NCBI GenBank assembly: GCA_001314705.1
Contig: LJSU01000011.1
Location: 1-64,000, forward strand
Reading direction: 5' to 3'
Source of the DNA: Rhodobacteraceae bacterium HLUCCO07
GTDB lineage: Bacteria; Pseudomonadota; Alphaproteobacteria; Rhodobacterales; Rhodobacteraceae
Length of the DNA stretch: 64,000 nt
Positions within the stretch are counted from its first letter, which is position 1; every line of letters begins with the position of its first letter. The position numbers were made by a program, and so were the translations under genes. The notes beneath the pieces are model-generated. The model worked only from the letters and a program-made list of their open reading frames with translations, made no database searches and had not been told where the DNA came from. Below, piece by piece: positions 36,551 to 44,638 of the stretch.

Positions 36551-36580
36551 CGAGAAAATCAACGAACAGGGGCTTCTGAC

Positions 36581-37099
36581 ATGGGTATTCTACGCCGGGC
36601 GCTCGATGCGCTCTATCTCGCCGGCGGTGTCATCGCGGCGTTTTTCACCATCGCGATTCTCGTCATCATCGTCGCACAGATGATCGCGCGCTGGACCGGC
36701 GCCGTCTTTCCCGGCGCGACCGATTACGCAGGCTATTGCATGGCCGCCGCCTCGTTCTTTGCCTTCGCCTATGCGCTCAACCACGGGGCACATATCCGGG
36801 TGTCGCTCTTTCTCAACGTGCTGGGGCGTCACCGGGTCAAGGGCGAGCTTTGGTGCTTTGGCATGGGGGCGGCGATCTCGAGCTATTTCGCCTGGTACGG
36901 GGTGCGCAGCATGTGGGAGTCGCTGAAGTGGAACGACATCAGCCAGGGGCTGGACCGGACGCCGATCTGGATTCCGCAGCTTTCCATGGCGGTGGGCACC
37001 GTGCTTCTGGCCATTGCCTTCTGGGACAATTTCGCCCGCCTGATCATGACCGGCCGACATGGCATGCGCTCCGGCGCCATCGACACGGGCACGGAGTAG
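36581..37099 (+). CDS. TRAP transporter small permease (DctQ family)
   Basis: The 172-aa membrane protein has four hydrophobic helices (about residues 12-36, 50-68, 90-108 and 130-150) and the family-typical NHGAHIRVSLFLN segment. ATG 36581 follows AGGGG. It lies between dctP and dctM in one operon, with a 5-nt gap to dctM. Confidence 0.88.
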   Translation: MGILRRALDALYLAGGVIAAFFTIAILVIIVAQMIARWTGAVFPGATDYAGYCMAAASFFAFAYALNHGAHIRVSLFLNVLGRHRVKGELWCFGMGAAISSYFAWYGVRSMWESLKWNDISQGLDRTPIWIPQLSMAVGTVLLAIAFWDNFARLIMTGRHGMRSGAIDTGTE

Positions 37100-37104
37100 C
37101 GCCA

Positions 37105-38403
37105 ATGGATTACATGATCTCGATCTCGATCTTTCTCTTCGTGCTCTTCTTCCTGCTCGGTTCGGGCGTCTGGGTGGGTCTTGCGCTCATGGGCGTGGCC
37201 TGGGTGGGGATGGAGCTCTTCACCACGCGCCCCGTGGGCGACGCGATGATCACCAAGATCTGGTCGTCCTCGGCGTCATGGACGCTGACCGCGCTGCCGC
37301 TCTTCATCTGGATGGGCGAGGTGCTTTACCGAACCCGATTATCGGAAGACATGTTCAGGGGGCTGTCGCCATGGATGGCACGCCTGCCCGGGGGGCTGAT
37401 GCATACCAATATCGTGGGCTGCACCGTCTTTGCCGCCGTGTCGGGGTCATCCGCGGCAACGCTGACCACGGTGGGCAAGATGTCGATCCCCGAACTCAAC
37501 AAGCGCAAGTATCCGCGACGTATGGTAATCGGCACCTTGGCGGGGGCGGCGACGCTGGGCCTGATGATCCCGCCGTCACTGACACTCATCGTCTATGGCG
37601 TCACGGTGAACGAGTCGATCACCAAGCTGTTCTTCGCGGGCATCCTGCCCGGCCTCGTGCTCGCGGGGATGTTCATGGCCTATGTGGCGATCCAGTCATG
37701 GATCTCGCGCGACTGGAACCCGACGCCGGAACCGCCGATGAGCTTTACCGAGAAACTGCACAATTCGCGGTTCCTGATCCCGGTGCTTCTGTTGATCATG
37801 GTGGTGATCGGGTCGATGTATTTCGGCTGGGCCACGCCGACCGAGGCCGCGGCCTTTGGTGTCATCGGCGCGCTCCTGCTGGCCGCGGGGCAAGGATCGC
37901 TCAACTGGGAAACCTTTACCCAGAGCCTGATGGGCGCCACCCGCACCAGCGCGATGATCGCGCTCATCCTTGGCGGGGCGGCGTTCCTGTCGCTGTCGAT
38001 GGGGTTCACCGGGTTGCCGCGCGGACTGGCCGACCTGATCGCGCAGATGGGGCTGACGCGGTTCGAACTGCTGATGGTGCTGCTGATCTTCTACATCATT
38101 CTTGGCTGCTTTCTCGATGGTATCTCGTCGGTGGTTCTGACCATGGCGGTGGTGGAGCCGATGATCCGCCAAGCCGGGATCGACCTGATCTGGTTCGGGA
38201 TCTTCATCGTGGTGGTGGTGGAAATGGCCCAGATCACCCCGCCGATCGGCTTCAACCTCTTCGTGTTGCAGGGCATGACCAACCACGAGATAAGCTATAT
38301 CGCCCGCGCCGCGATCCCGATGTTCCTGATCATGGTGGTGATGGTCTTCGTGCTGATCGGTTTCCCGGAACTGGCCACATGGCTGCCTGACAACCTCAGG
38401 TGA
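37105..38403 (+). CDS. TRAP transporter large permease (DctM family)
   Basis: The 432-aa polytopic protein carries DctM signatures: PLFIWMGEVLY, GCTVFAAVSGSSAATLTTVGK, TLGLMIPPSLTLIVYG and the C-terminal EMAQITPPIGFNLFVLQG. ATG 37105 follows dctQ by 5 nt. It ends the LysR-controlled operon and is followed by a strong terminator hairpin at 38433. Confidence 0.92.
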   Translation: MDYMISISIFLFVLFFLLGSGVWVGLALMGVAWVGMELFTTRPVGDAMITKIWSSSASWTLTALPLFIWMGEVLYRTRLSEDMFRGLSPWMARLPGGLMHTNIVGCTVFAAVSGSSAATLTTVGKMSIPELNKRKYPRRMVIGTLAGAATLGLMIPPSLTLIVYGVTVNESITKLFFAGILPGLVLAGMFMAYVAIQSWISRDWNPTPEPPMSFTEKLHNSRFLIPVLLLIMVVIGSMYFGWATPTEAAAFGVIGALLLAAGQGSLNWETFTQSLMGATRTSAMIALILGGAAFLSLSMGFTGLPRGLADLIAQMGLTRFELLMVLLIFYIILGCFLDGISSVVLTMAVVEPMIRQAGIDLIWFGIFIVVVVEMAQITPPIGFNLFVLQGMTNHEISYIARAAIPMFLIMVVMVFVLIGFPELATWLPDNLR

Positions 38404-38432
38404 GGTCTTGCGCCGCCTGCGGCGTCGCCAAG

Positions 38433-38461
38433 GGGGCGGAGGCTGACGCCTCCGCCCCTTT
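38433..38461 (+). terminator. Rho-independent terminator after dctM
   Basis: GGGGCGGAGGC and GCCTCCGCCCC form a perfect 11-bp stem with loop TGAC, followed by TTT. It lies 30 nt after the dctM stop, at the end of the MLE-oxidase-TRAP operon. It may also serve the convergent FAH-family gene. Confidence 0.75.
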
Positions 38462-38523
38462 CGCCTTGTATCGATGTGGGGCAACCGTTGCAGCGTCGTG
38501 CATGGCCTGACTGGCGGGATCTT

Positions 38524-38544
38524 GAGTATTTTTCCCAAGAAAGA
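38524..38544 (+). repeat. Dispersed gene-end motif, copy C
   Basis: GAGTATTTTT, then C and CCAAGAAAGA, is identical over 21 nt to copy B. It lies in the convergent gap between dctM and the FAH-family gene, 63 nt beyond the terminator hairpin. Confidence 0.7.
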
Positions 38545-38571
38545 ACCGCGTGGGCATGGTGGTGTCCAGGT

Positions 38572-39492
38572 TCAGTCCGGCCGCACGATCCGGTTGCGCA
38601 GCACGCCGATCTTCTCGATCTCGAGTTCGAAGCGATCACCCGGGGCCAGCTGCTTGCCCAGTTCGAGCCCGCAGCCGGTGCCGACCGTGCCGGAGCCGAT
38701 CACCTCGCCGGGGTATAGCGTCTCGGAGGCCGAGATATGGGCGAGAATGGCGCCGAAATCATGCTGCATCGAGGATGAGTTGCCGCCGCCCCACCGCGCG
38801 CCGTTCACGCGCAGTTCCATGTCGAGGGCGACCGGATGCGCCACCTCGTCCGCGGTCAGGATCCAGGGGCCAAGGATGTTGCCGGTGTCGAAATCCTTGC
38901 CCTTGGCGGGGCCAAGCTGACCCGGCATTTCGCGCATCTGGGCGTCGCGGGCCGAGACATCGTTGAGGATGGTGTAACCGAAGATGTGATCCGCGGCCCG
39001 CCCGGGCGCGATATCCTTGCCCTTCCGGCCCACCACGATGGCCAGTTCCAGTTCGACATCGAGAAACTCGGCATAGTCCGGCCAGATCACGTCGGCGCCA
39101 TGGCCGATGAAGCTCATCCGGTTGCCCTTGTAATAGATCGGCTGTTCATACCAGACCGGAGGCAGTTGCGGGTCGTCCTGACCGAACGCCCTGAGGCAGT
39201 TGAAGAGATGTTCCTCGAACACGAGGCAATCGCGATACTGCACCGGCATCAGCGGCGGCAGGAACGTGACCTCGCCCGCCGGGATCGTTGCATGCCGGTC
39301 GGCGCGGGCCAGCAGGGCACCGGCCTGTTCGAGCCCGTCATCGCCTGCCTCGATCAGCGTCTGCATCGTGTCGAAGGTATCGGGCCGGGCACCCGCCAGT
39401 TCCGCGGCGCGGACGAGATCGAGCAGCGTGTCGTCATCGAGCGGCGATACCACCCTCGCCTTGCCATCATGGAAAACCGTTCCCAGGCGCAT
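38572..39492 (-). CDS. Fumarylacetoacetate hydrolase (FAH) family protein
   Basis: The 306-aa protein has the FAH fold signatures: an N-terminal beta domain, then the metal-binding acidic block LDVELELAIVVGRKGKDI, GYTILNDVSARDAQ and a terminal TGCGLELGKQLAPGDRFELEI. FAH-family enzymes hydrolyse C-C bonds in oxo-acids or decarboxylate/hydrate related products. The substrate is unknown. The start is 3 nt downstream of the cyclase-family gene stop, so the two act in one pathway, at the end of the TetR-TRAP operon. Confidence 0.88.
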   Translation of the reverse strand: MRLGTVFHDGKARVVSPLDDDTLLDLVRAAELAGARPDTFDTMQTLIEAGDDGLEQAGALLARADRHATIPAGEVTFLPPLMPVQYRDCLVFEEHLFNCLRAFGQDDPQLPPVWYEQPIYYKGNRMSFIGHGADVIWPDYAEFLDVELELAIVVGRKGKDIAPGRAADHIFGYTILNDVSARDAQMREMPGQLGPAKGKDFDTGNILGPWILTADEVAHPVALDMELRVNGARWGGGNSSSMQHDFGAILAHISASETLYPGEVIGSGTVGTGCGLELGKQLAPGDRFELEIEKIGVLRNRIVRPD

Positions 39493-39495
39493 GGC

Positions 39496-40272
39496 TCACT
39501 CCTCGAAAATGGCGACGGCGCGGGTGAACCCGGCGCTGGCGCCCTTGATCTTGTAGGGAAAACAGGAAATCTCGAACCCGTGGCCCGGCAGGCTGTCGAG
39601 GTTCGACAGTTTCTCCATGTGGCAATAGCCGATTTCCATGCTGGCGCGGTGGCCCTCCCAGATGATGGTCGGGTCATGGGTCCTGGCATATTCCTGCGCG
39701 GTCAGGGCAAAGGGTGCGTCCCAGCTCCAGGCATCCGTCCCTGTCACCCGCACGCCGCGTTCGAGCAGATACATCGTCGCGTCGCGCCCCATGCCGCAGC
39801 CCTTCATCAGGTAATCGGGTTGCCCGTAATGCGCGCCCGCCGATGTGTTGACCACCACGATATCGAGCGGGCGCAGGTCGTGCCCGATGCGGCTCAACTC
39901 GGCCTCCACATCGCCGGGGGTGACGATATAGCCGTCCTCCATGTGCCGGAAATCGAGCTTTACCCCCGGGTTGAGGCACCACTCCAGTGGCACCTCGTCG
40001 ATGGTGATCGCGCGCTCGCCGTTATTCATGGTGGAGTGGTGGTGGTAGGGTGCATCGAGATGGGTGCCGTTATGGGTGGCGATGCGCAGCCGTTCGACCG
40101 CCCAGCCCTCGCCGCCGGGCAGATCCTCGCGCTTGAGGCCCGGAAAGAATGCCATCACCTGCTCGGCGGTCTGATCGTGGGTCATGTATTCGATCTCGGG
40201 GAGCATGATCGGCGGGTCCGACACGATCCCGGTTTCAAGCGGCACGGAAATATCGACGAAACGTCTGGGCAT
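39496..40272 (-). CDS. Cyclase-family metal hydrolase (kynurenine formamidase / isatin hydrolase-like)
   Basis: The 258-aa protein has the metal-binding signature H-x-G-T-H-x-D: ATHNGTHLDAPYHHHS with His67, His71 and Asp73. Related families cleave N-formylkynurenine, isatin or other cyclic amides. No kynureninase or other tryptophan-pathway gene is nearby, so a different amide or lactone is likely. It lies between the TRAP permease and the FAH-family gene in the same direction, so its substrate is probably what the TRAP system imports. Confidence 0.85.
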   Translation of the reverse strand: MPRRFVDISVPLETGIVSDPPIMLPEIEYMTHDQTAEQVMAFFPGLKREDLPGGEGWAVERLRIATHNGTHLDAPYHHHSTMNNGERAITIDEVPLEWCLNPGVKLDFRHMEDGYIVTPGDVEAELSRIGHDLRPLDIVVVNTSAGAHYGQPDYLMKGCGMGRDATMYLLERGVRVTGTDAWSWDAPFALTAQEYARTHDPTIIWEGHRASMEIGYCHMEKLSNLDSLPGHGFEISCFPYKIKGASAGFTRAVAIFEE

Positions 40273-40289
40273 GGTGGCTCCTTTTCTGG

Positions 40290-41600
40290 TCAGATGAGCC
40301 CGGTGGCCAGCACCGGAAAGGCAAGGACAAGGGCGAGAACGACGAGCATCATCAGTGCAAAGGGCGCGGCGCCGATGAATATGTCGCCGAGCGTGATGTC
40401 GGGGTCGTCAAGCGCCGACTTGATCACGAAAACGGATATGCCGAAGGGCGGGGTCAGCAGGCCCACCTCGACCGCGATCACCGTGACGATCCCGAACCAG
40501 ATGAGGTCGACCTCCATGCCGCCGACCACCGGCAGCATCAGCGGCACGAGGATCAGCATGATGGACGAGCTGTCGAGCACCGCCCCCATCACGATCACCA
40601 GGGCGATATAGGCCAGGATCACGCCCCAATAGCCGATATCAGCCCCGGCCACGAATGCGCCGAACTCCATCGGCACGCCGGAAAGCGACAGCATCCGCGA
40701 ATACATCTGTGCCGCGATGATCAGGAACGAGATCGAGGCCGTGACCAGCCCGGTATCGGTCAGCACCTGCCAGAATTCGCGCCACGACAGCTTGCGCCGC
40801 AGTACGCCGATGACGATCGCGCCGCCCGCGCCGACCGCGCCCGCCTCGATCGGGGTGAAGATTCCGCCATAGATGCCGCCCAGCACCAGCCCGATCAGCA
40901 AGACGATGGGCAGCCCCTTGGCGACAAGATCACGCGGGCCAAGGTCGCTCTCGCCCCCGCCCGCCGCCACGCCGGGGCCGAGCCGCGCGGGCCAGAGGAT
41001 CGCGGTCAGCCAGATGCCGACACCGAAGGCCAGCGCCAGCAATATCCCCGGCAGGATACCGGCAATGAAGAGGTCGCCCACCGATTGCTCGGCCAGGAGC
41101 CCGTAAAGGATCAGCAGGAGCGACGGCGGGATCAGCATGCCCAGCACGCTCGACCCGGCCACCACGCCGACCGAGAAGCGTTTGGCATAGCCATGGCGGA
41201 TCATCTCGGGCACGGCGATGCGGGTAAAGACGGCGGCGCTGGCGATGGAAATGCCGGTGATGGCGGCAAAGATCGCGTTCGCCCCCACCGTGCCGATGCC
41301 CAAGCCGCCCCTGAGCCGCCGGAACAGGTGGTTGGCCACGTCGAAGGCATCGCGCCCCATGCCGGTCACGCTCACGACATAGCCCATCAGCACGAAGAGC
41401 GGCACGACGCCGAAGAAATAGGAGGAAATCGTCTCGCTCGCCGCCAGCGCCAGCAGCTTTCCGGCCAGGAGCGGCGAACCCTTGATCGCCCAGACCCCGA
41501 GATAGGAACACAGCATCAGGGCGAAGGGCACCCAGAACCCCGCATAGATCATCACCACCATGGCACCGAAACTGGTCAGGCCGATCTCGAATGGCGTCAT
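40290..41600 (-). CDS. TRAP transporter large permease (DctM family)
   Basis: The 436-aa polytopic permease has DctM landmarks: FFGVVPLFVLMGYVVSVTGMG, ANAIFAAITGISIASAAVFTRIA, SVLGMLIPPSLLLILYG and VEVGLLTPPFGISVFVIK. ATG 41600 overlaps the dctQ stop by 4 nt; the upstream open frame belongs to another frame of dctQ. The cyclase-family gene starts 17 nt downstream. Confidence 0.92.
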   Translation of the reverse strand: MTPFEIGLTSFGAMVVMIYAGFWVPFALMLCSYLGVWAIKGSPLLAGKLLALAASETISSYFFGVVPLFVLMGYVVSVTGMGRDAFDVANHLFRRLRGGLGIGTVGANAIFAAITGISIASAAVFTRIAVPEMIRHGYAKRFSVGVVAGSSVLGMLIPPSLLLILYGLLAEQSVGDLFIAGILPGILLALAFGVGIWLTAILWPARLGPGVAAGGGESDLGPRDLVAKGLPIVLLIGLVLGGIYGGIFTPIEAGAVGAGGAIVIGVLRRKLSWREFWQVLTDTGLVTASISFLIIAAQMYSRMLSLSGVPMEFGAFVAGADIGYWGVILAYIALVIVMGAVLDSSSIMLILVPLMLPVVGGMEVDLIWFGIVTVIAVEVGLLTPPFGISVFVIKSALDDPDITLGDIFIGAAPFALMMLVVLALVLAFPVLATGLI

Positions 41601-42163
41601 GCCCTTGCCCCCCGCACCAGGCGCAGGAACGCGGCCAGCCCATGCAGCACCAGTTGCACCAGAAGCGCCCCGCACCCCACGAGAATGATGAGCTTGACCG
41701 GCCAGACCGGCGCGGTGAAGGCGCCGATCGTGCCCTCATAGGTGCCGCGGGTCCATGCCTGCTCGAAAAGCGGCCAGGACGCCGTGATGAGCTGCCAGAC
41801 CAGCGCGATCGCGGCGATGGAAAACAGCATCTCGACCACCTCTCGCGTGCGCGGGCTGTACCGCCCGACCCAGCCCAGAAGGATATCGGTGCGCGTCAGC
41901 CGCCCCTGCCGAAAGGTCTGTGCCACCTGGAGGAACACGATGGCGACAATCGACATCGAAACCATTTCCGGCACGCCCGCGACGGGCGCCTTGAAAAGCC
42001 CGCGCCCGATCACGTCGGCATTCACAAGGACCATCAACACGAGGATCAGGCCCGTCCCCACCACATTGAGCGCACCGGTCACGCGATCGACCCCCTGCCG
42101 GACCGCAATGAACCAGCCGGGCAGCGCCGCTGTCGCATCCACATCTTTCATGGGCTCCGCCAT
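41597..42163 (-). CDS. TRAP transporter small permease (DctQ family)
   Basis: The 188-aa protein has four hydrophobic helices (about residues 31-54, 65-83, 108-128 and 145-170) and the FRQGRLTRTDI segment typical of the DctQ second half. It pairs with the DctM gene, overlapping it by 4 nt. A hairpin lies between it and the upstream dctP gene. Confidence 0.87.
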   Translation of the reverse strand: MAEPMKDVDATAALPGWFIAVRQGVDRVTGALNVVGTGLILVLMVLVNADVIGRGLFKAPVAGVPEMVSMSIVAIVFLQVAQTFRQGRLTRTDILLGWVGRYSPRTREVVEMLFSIAAIALVWQLITASWPLFEQAWTRGTYEGTIGAFTAPVWPVKLIILVGCGALLVQLVLHGLAAFLRLVRGARA

Positions 42164-42184
42164 GTCTGTTCCACTCCCTCCCGA

Positions 42185-42201
42185 CCCCGGGGCATCCGGG
42201 G
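42185..42201 (-). promoter_or_regulatory. Intercistronic hairpin between dctP and dctQ
   Basis: CCCCGG-N5-CCGGGG forms a 6-bp GC stem in the 57-bp gap. It has no U-run. It is the third TRAP operon in this window with a hairpin at exactly this place. Confidence 0.5.
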
Positions 42202-42220
42202 CCGGGACATGGCGTCGCGC

Positions 42221-43294
42221 TTACTCTCGATCCCAGTCGCGCACCGGCTCGGCCCCCGCCGCGCGCATGGTGTCCATGTAGGCTTTGAGCACGGCGGTGC
42301 CGTTCCTGCCCTCTTCATCGAGCCGGGCGGCCCATTCCTGCGCGACGTTGTTCATGCCCGACGCCCATTGCTCGCGGAACGCCTGATCGACCTCGGTGAT
42401 GGTGGCCCCCTGCTCCTCCATCATCGAAAGGAAGGTCGTGACCGAGGCATCGAGGTCTTCCTGGTAGGCTTCGGCATCGGCGCGGGCGCCGGCCTTGAGC
42501 GCGTCCTGGACCTCCTCCGGCAAACTGTCATACCAACTCTTGTTGGCCGCCAGCCCCCCGGCATATTGTGCGCCGAACCCGACCTTGGTGATATAGGGGG
42601 CCACCTCGTGCAGCTTGCCCGGCAGCGCGGCGCTGGCAAAGACGATCACCCCGTCATAAACACCGGTCTTGATCTCGTTATAATAGAGCGTGAGGTTGCC
42701 GCTCACCCCAACCGCGCCAGTGCCTTCGAGCCAGTTGACCGCCGGCCCGGGTGCGGCGATCTTGTGACCATCGAGATCCTCGATGGTCTCCACCGGAAAG
42801 GTGGTCATCAACAGGTAATCGTCGAGTCCGATTCCGCCGCCAAGGTATTCGAGGCCGTTTTCCTCCCACGCCGCACGCATGTCGTCGTTGGTGGCCTGCA
42901 ATTCGTCCATCCAACTGCTCACAAGCGTCGAATCGCGCGACACGAAGGGGGTGAAATAGGTCACGTTCTGCGGGCTGAGCTTGGCCGGATCGAAGAGCGA
43001 CGAGACCAGCCCCACCTCGGCCAGCCCGGCCTCGACCGCCTCAAGCTCGTCCCCCACCTTGGCCAGCGACCCGCCATATTGTTCCGACCAGTTGATGCTG
43101 TGCCCGGTGCCTTCAAGCGCCGCATCGACCGCCGGGATGAAGGTCTCGCTGGCATGTTTCACCCAGCGAAAGACCGGCGGATGCCCGGCCACGATGGTCA
43201 CGTTGAAATCTTCGGCCTGCACCTGTGGCGCGGCCAGTGCCCCGCCCAGCGCCAACGCGGCCAGCGCCGTGCTTCTCGAAATGAAATCCTTCAT
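42221..43294 (-). CDS. TRAP transporter substrate-binding protein (DctP family)
   Basis: The 357-aa receptor has a signal peptide of about 27 residues ending VQAED. The mature part has DctP blocks: SEQYGGSLAKVGDELEAV, DDYLLMTTFPV, LYYNEIKTGVYDG and PYITKVGFG. ATG 43294 follows GGGGAGGAG. It is a distinct branch from the other receptors here. It is first of the transporter genes behind the TetR gene. Confidence 0.88.
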   Translation of the reverse strand: MKDFISRSTALAALALGGALAAPQVQAEDFNVTIVAGHPPVFRWVKHASETFIPAVDAALEGTGHSINWSEQYGGSLAKVGDELEAVEAGLAEVGLVSSLFDPAKLSPQNVTYFTPFVSRDSTLVSSWMDELQATNDDMRAAWEENGLEYLGGGIGLDDYLLMTTFPVETIEDLDGHKIAAPGPAVNWLEGTGAVGVSGNLTLYYNEIKTGVYDGVIVFASAALPGKLHEVAPYITKVGFGAQYAGGLAANKSWYDSLPEEVQDALKAGARADAEAYQEDLDASVTTFLSMMEEQGATITEVDQAFREQWASGMNNVAQEWAARLDEEGRNGTAVLKAYMDTMRAAGAEPVRDWDRE

Positions 43295-43314
43295 GGTTTC
43301 TCCTCCCCTTGGTT

Positions 43315-43977
43315 TCATGGTGTCACCAGCGCCCGGACGCCGCCACAGATGAACGGCACGATCCGCGCCAGCATCGCATCGGCATCGCCATCGTCGCATA
43401 ACCCGTTCGAAAGCCGCTTGGGCCGCCCCGTCTTGGCCATCATCGTCATGCCCACGCCAATCGCGAACATGTAGGCCCAGACCGCATCAGCGCGGGCCAG
43501 CCCCGGCTCGGCTTCCTGCAGGGCGGCGATATAGTCATGCGCGATCGGGTCGTAATAGGTCGCGGTCATCTCCCGCGCCAACGGGTCGTTGGAATTGGCC
43601 ATCGACACGAGAATCCGCGCGAAGCCGCCGCCATCCTCGGCCAGTTCGAGGCCGGTTTCGATCGTGGGGCGGAAGAGCGCCTCGACGATATCTTCCAGCC
43701 GCAACGCGCCCTTGCCTCTCAGTTGCGCCAGCCGCTCGGCCCGCGCCGCGTTGATCTGTCCCGACCGTCGCGCCACCATTCTTTCGAAGAGCCGCGCCTT
43801 GTTGTCGAAATGATAGTGGATCAGCCCCTGCGCCACGCCCGCGCACTCGGCGATCTCGCGCAGCGCCGCACCCTCATAGCCGGAGCTGGCAAAGACGCGC
43901 TCGGCCGCGTCGAGGATCGCATCGGCCCGCACGCCACCCGGCGCCTCGCGCGCCTGCTGTTTCAATTGCTGCGCCAA
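43315..43977 (-). CDS. TetR-family transcriptional regulator
   Basis: The 220-aa regulator has an N-terminal TetR HTH (AILDAAERVFASSGYEGAALREIAECAGVAQGLIHYHFDNKARLF, residues 20-64) and a helical ligand domain. It is the first gene of the TRAP-cyclase-FAH operon (20-nt gap to dctP) and has a perfect 8-bp inverted repeat 18 bp before its ATG, so it should repress itself and the whole operon. The ligand is probably the imported compound. Confidence 0.92.
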   Translation of the reverse strand: MAQQLKQQAREAPGGVRADAILDAAERVFASSGYEGAALREIAECAGVAQGLIHYHFDNKARLFERMVARRSGQINAARAERLAQLRGKGALRLEDIVEALFRPTIETGLELAEDGGGFARILVSMANSNDPLAREMTATYYDPIAHDYIAALQEAEPGLARADAVWAYMFAIGVGMTMMAKTGRPKRLSNGLCDDGDADAMLARIVPFICGGVRALVTP

Positions 43978-43994
43978 TCCCCCTCCACGGACAA

Positions 43995-44014
43995 CTGACT
44001 GATCGCTCAGTCAG
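43995..44014. promoter_or_regulatory. TetR operator (CTGACTGA-N4-TCAGTCAG)
   Basis: Perfect 8-bp arms around TCGC lie 18 bp before the tetR ATG. This position is typical of an autoregulatory TetR operator overlapping the promoter. The tandem CTGA repeats in each arm are distinctive enough for a genome search. Confidence 0.7.
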
Positions 44015-44119
44015 GGTCGTCCGATTTCACGATTCGAGTCAACCCGATGTCGTCATCCAACCGCTATTGCGTTGGCGAGCGCATCGCGCCGCAACATCGG
44101 CAGCGCCCGTTGCCTTTAC

Positions 44120-44134
44120 ACGATTGACAATCGT
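44120..44134. promoter_or_regulatory. 15-bp palindrome upstream of the lipoprotein gene
   Basis: ACGATTG-A-CAATCGT is a perfect palindrome. It includes TTGACA (44124-44129), a possible -35 box, with a poor -10 (AATTCC) 17 nt later. It lies 66 bp before the lipoprotein ATG. A repressor binding there would cover the promoter. Confidence 0.4.
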
Positions 44135-44200
44135 CACGCGTGATTGAATTCCGCCCCGGTTTCCGCCATGATCGTCGCAAAACAAAAAGGCTCCGAGCAT

Positions 44201-44620
44201 ATGCGCCCCATCGTTTCCCTGATCCTCATCCTGTCGCTGGCCGGATGTGCCGGCGGCTATTACCGGGCCAAGCGCGAGATGGCTCAGCCCGCCCCGCGCG
44301 TGGCGGCAGCAACGCCCGCAGTCACGACGCGTCCGTCCGCTTCGGTCACCCCGGCCCCTGCCGCAAGACCTTTTGCCACGGGCCGGATCCAGCGCGCTTG
44401 CATGGCATCCGACCGCAAGGCGCGCTCGCGTGAGCTCTGTGGCTGTATCCAGGCCGTCGCCGACCAGACGCTTTCGGGTTCGGACCAGCGCCTGGCCGTC
44501 AGCTTCTATGGCGATCCGCACCGCGCGCAGGACATTCGTCAATCCGACCGCGACAACCACCGGCGCTTCTGGACCAAGTATCGCGAATATACCGACGGGG
44601 CCGAACGGACCTGCCGGTAA
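44201..44620 (+). CDS. Small lipoprotein of unknown function
   Basis: The 139-aa product has a type II signal peptide with lipobox SLAGC (Cys15), a Pro/Ala/Thr-rich tether (about 27-60) and a C-terminal domain with three more cysteines (RACMASDRKARSRELCGCIQ and the terminal TCR). Proteins of this type occur widely in Rhodobacteraceae and are sometimes called arginine transporters, a label the sequence does not support. ATG 44201 places the signal peptide at the start. It converges with the M20 gene, 18 bp apart. Confidence 0.8.
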   Translation: MRPIVSLILILSLAGCAGGYYRAKREMAQPAPRVAAATPAVTTRPSASVTPAPAARPFATGRIQRACMASDRKARSRELCGCIQAVADQTLSGSDQRLAVSFYGDPHRAQDIRQSDRDNHRRFWTKYREYTDGAERTCR

Positions 44621-44638
44621 TATCGCATTCCTGGCGTT

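Noticed and set aside
38572-40272. Reading the FAH-family and cyclase-family genes as the end of a homogentisate or kynurenine pathway together with maiA
   Set aside because: maiA is 32 kb away in another operon, and no hmgA, kynureninase or other pathway gene is near; the TRAP context is separate.
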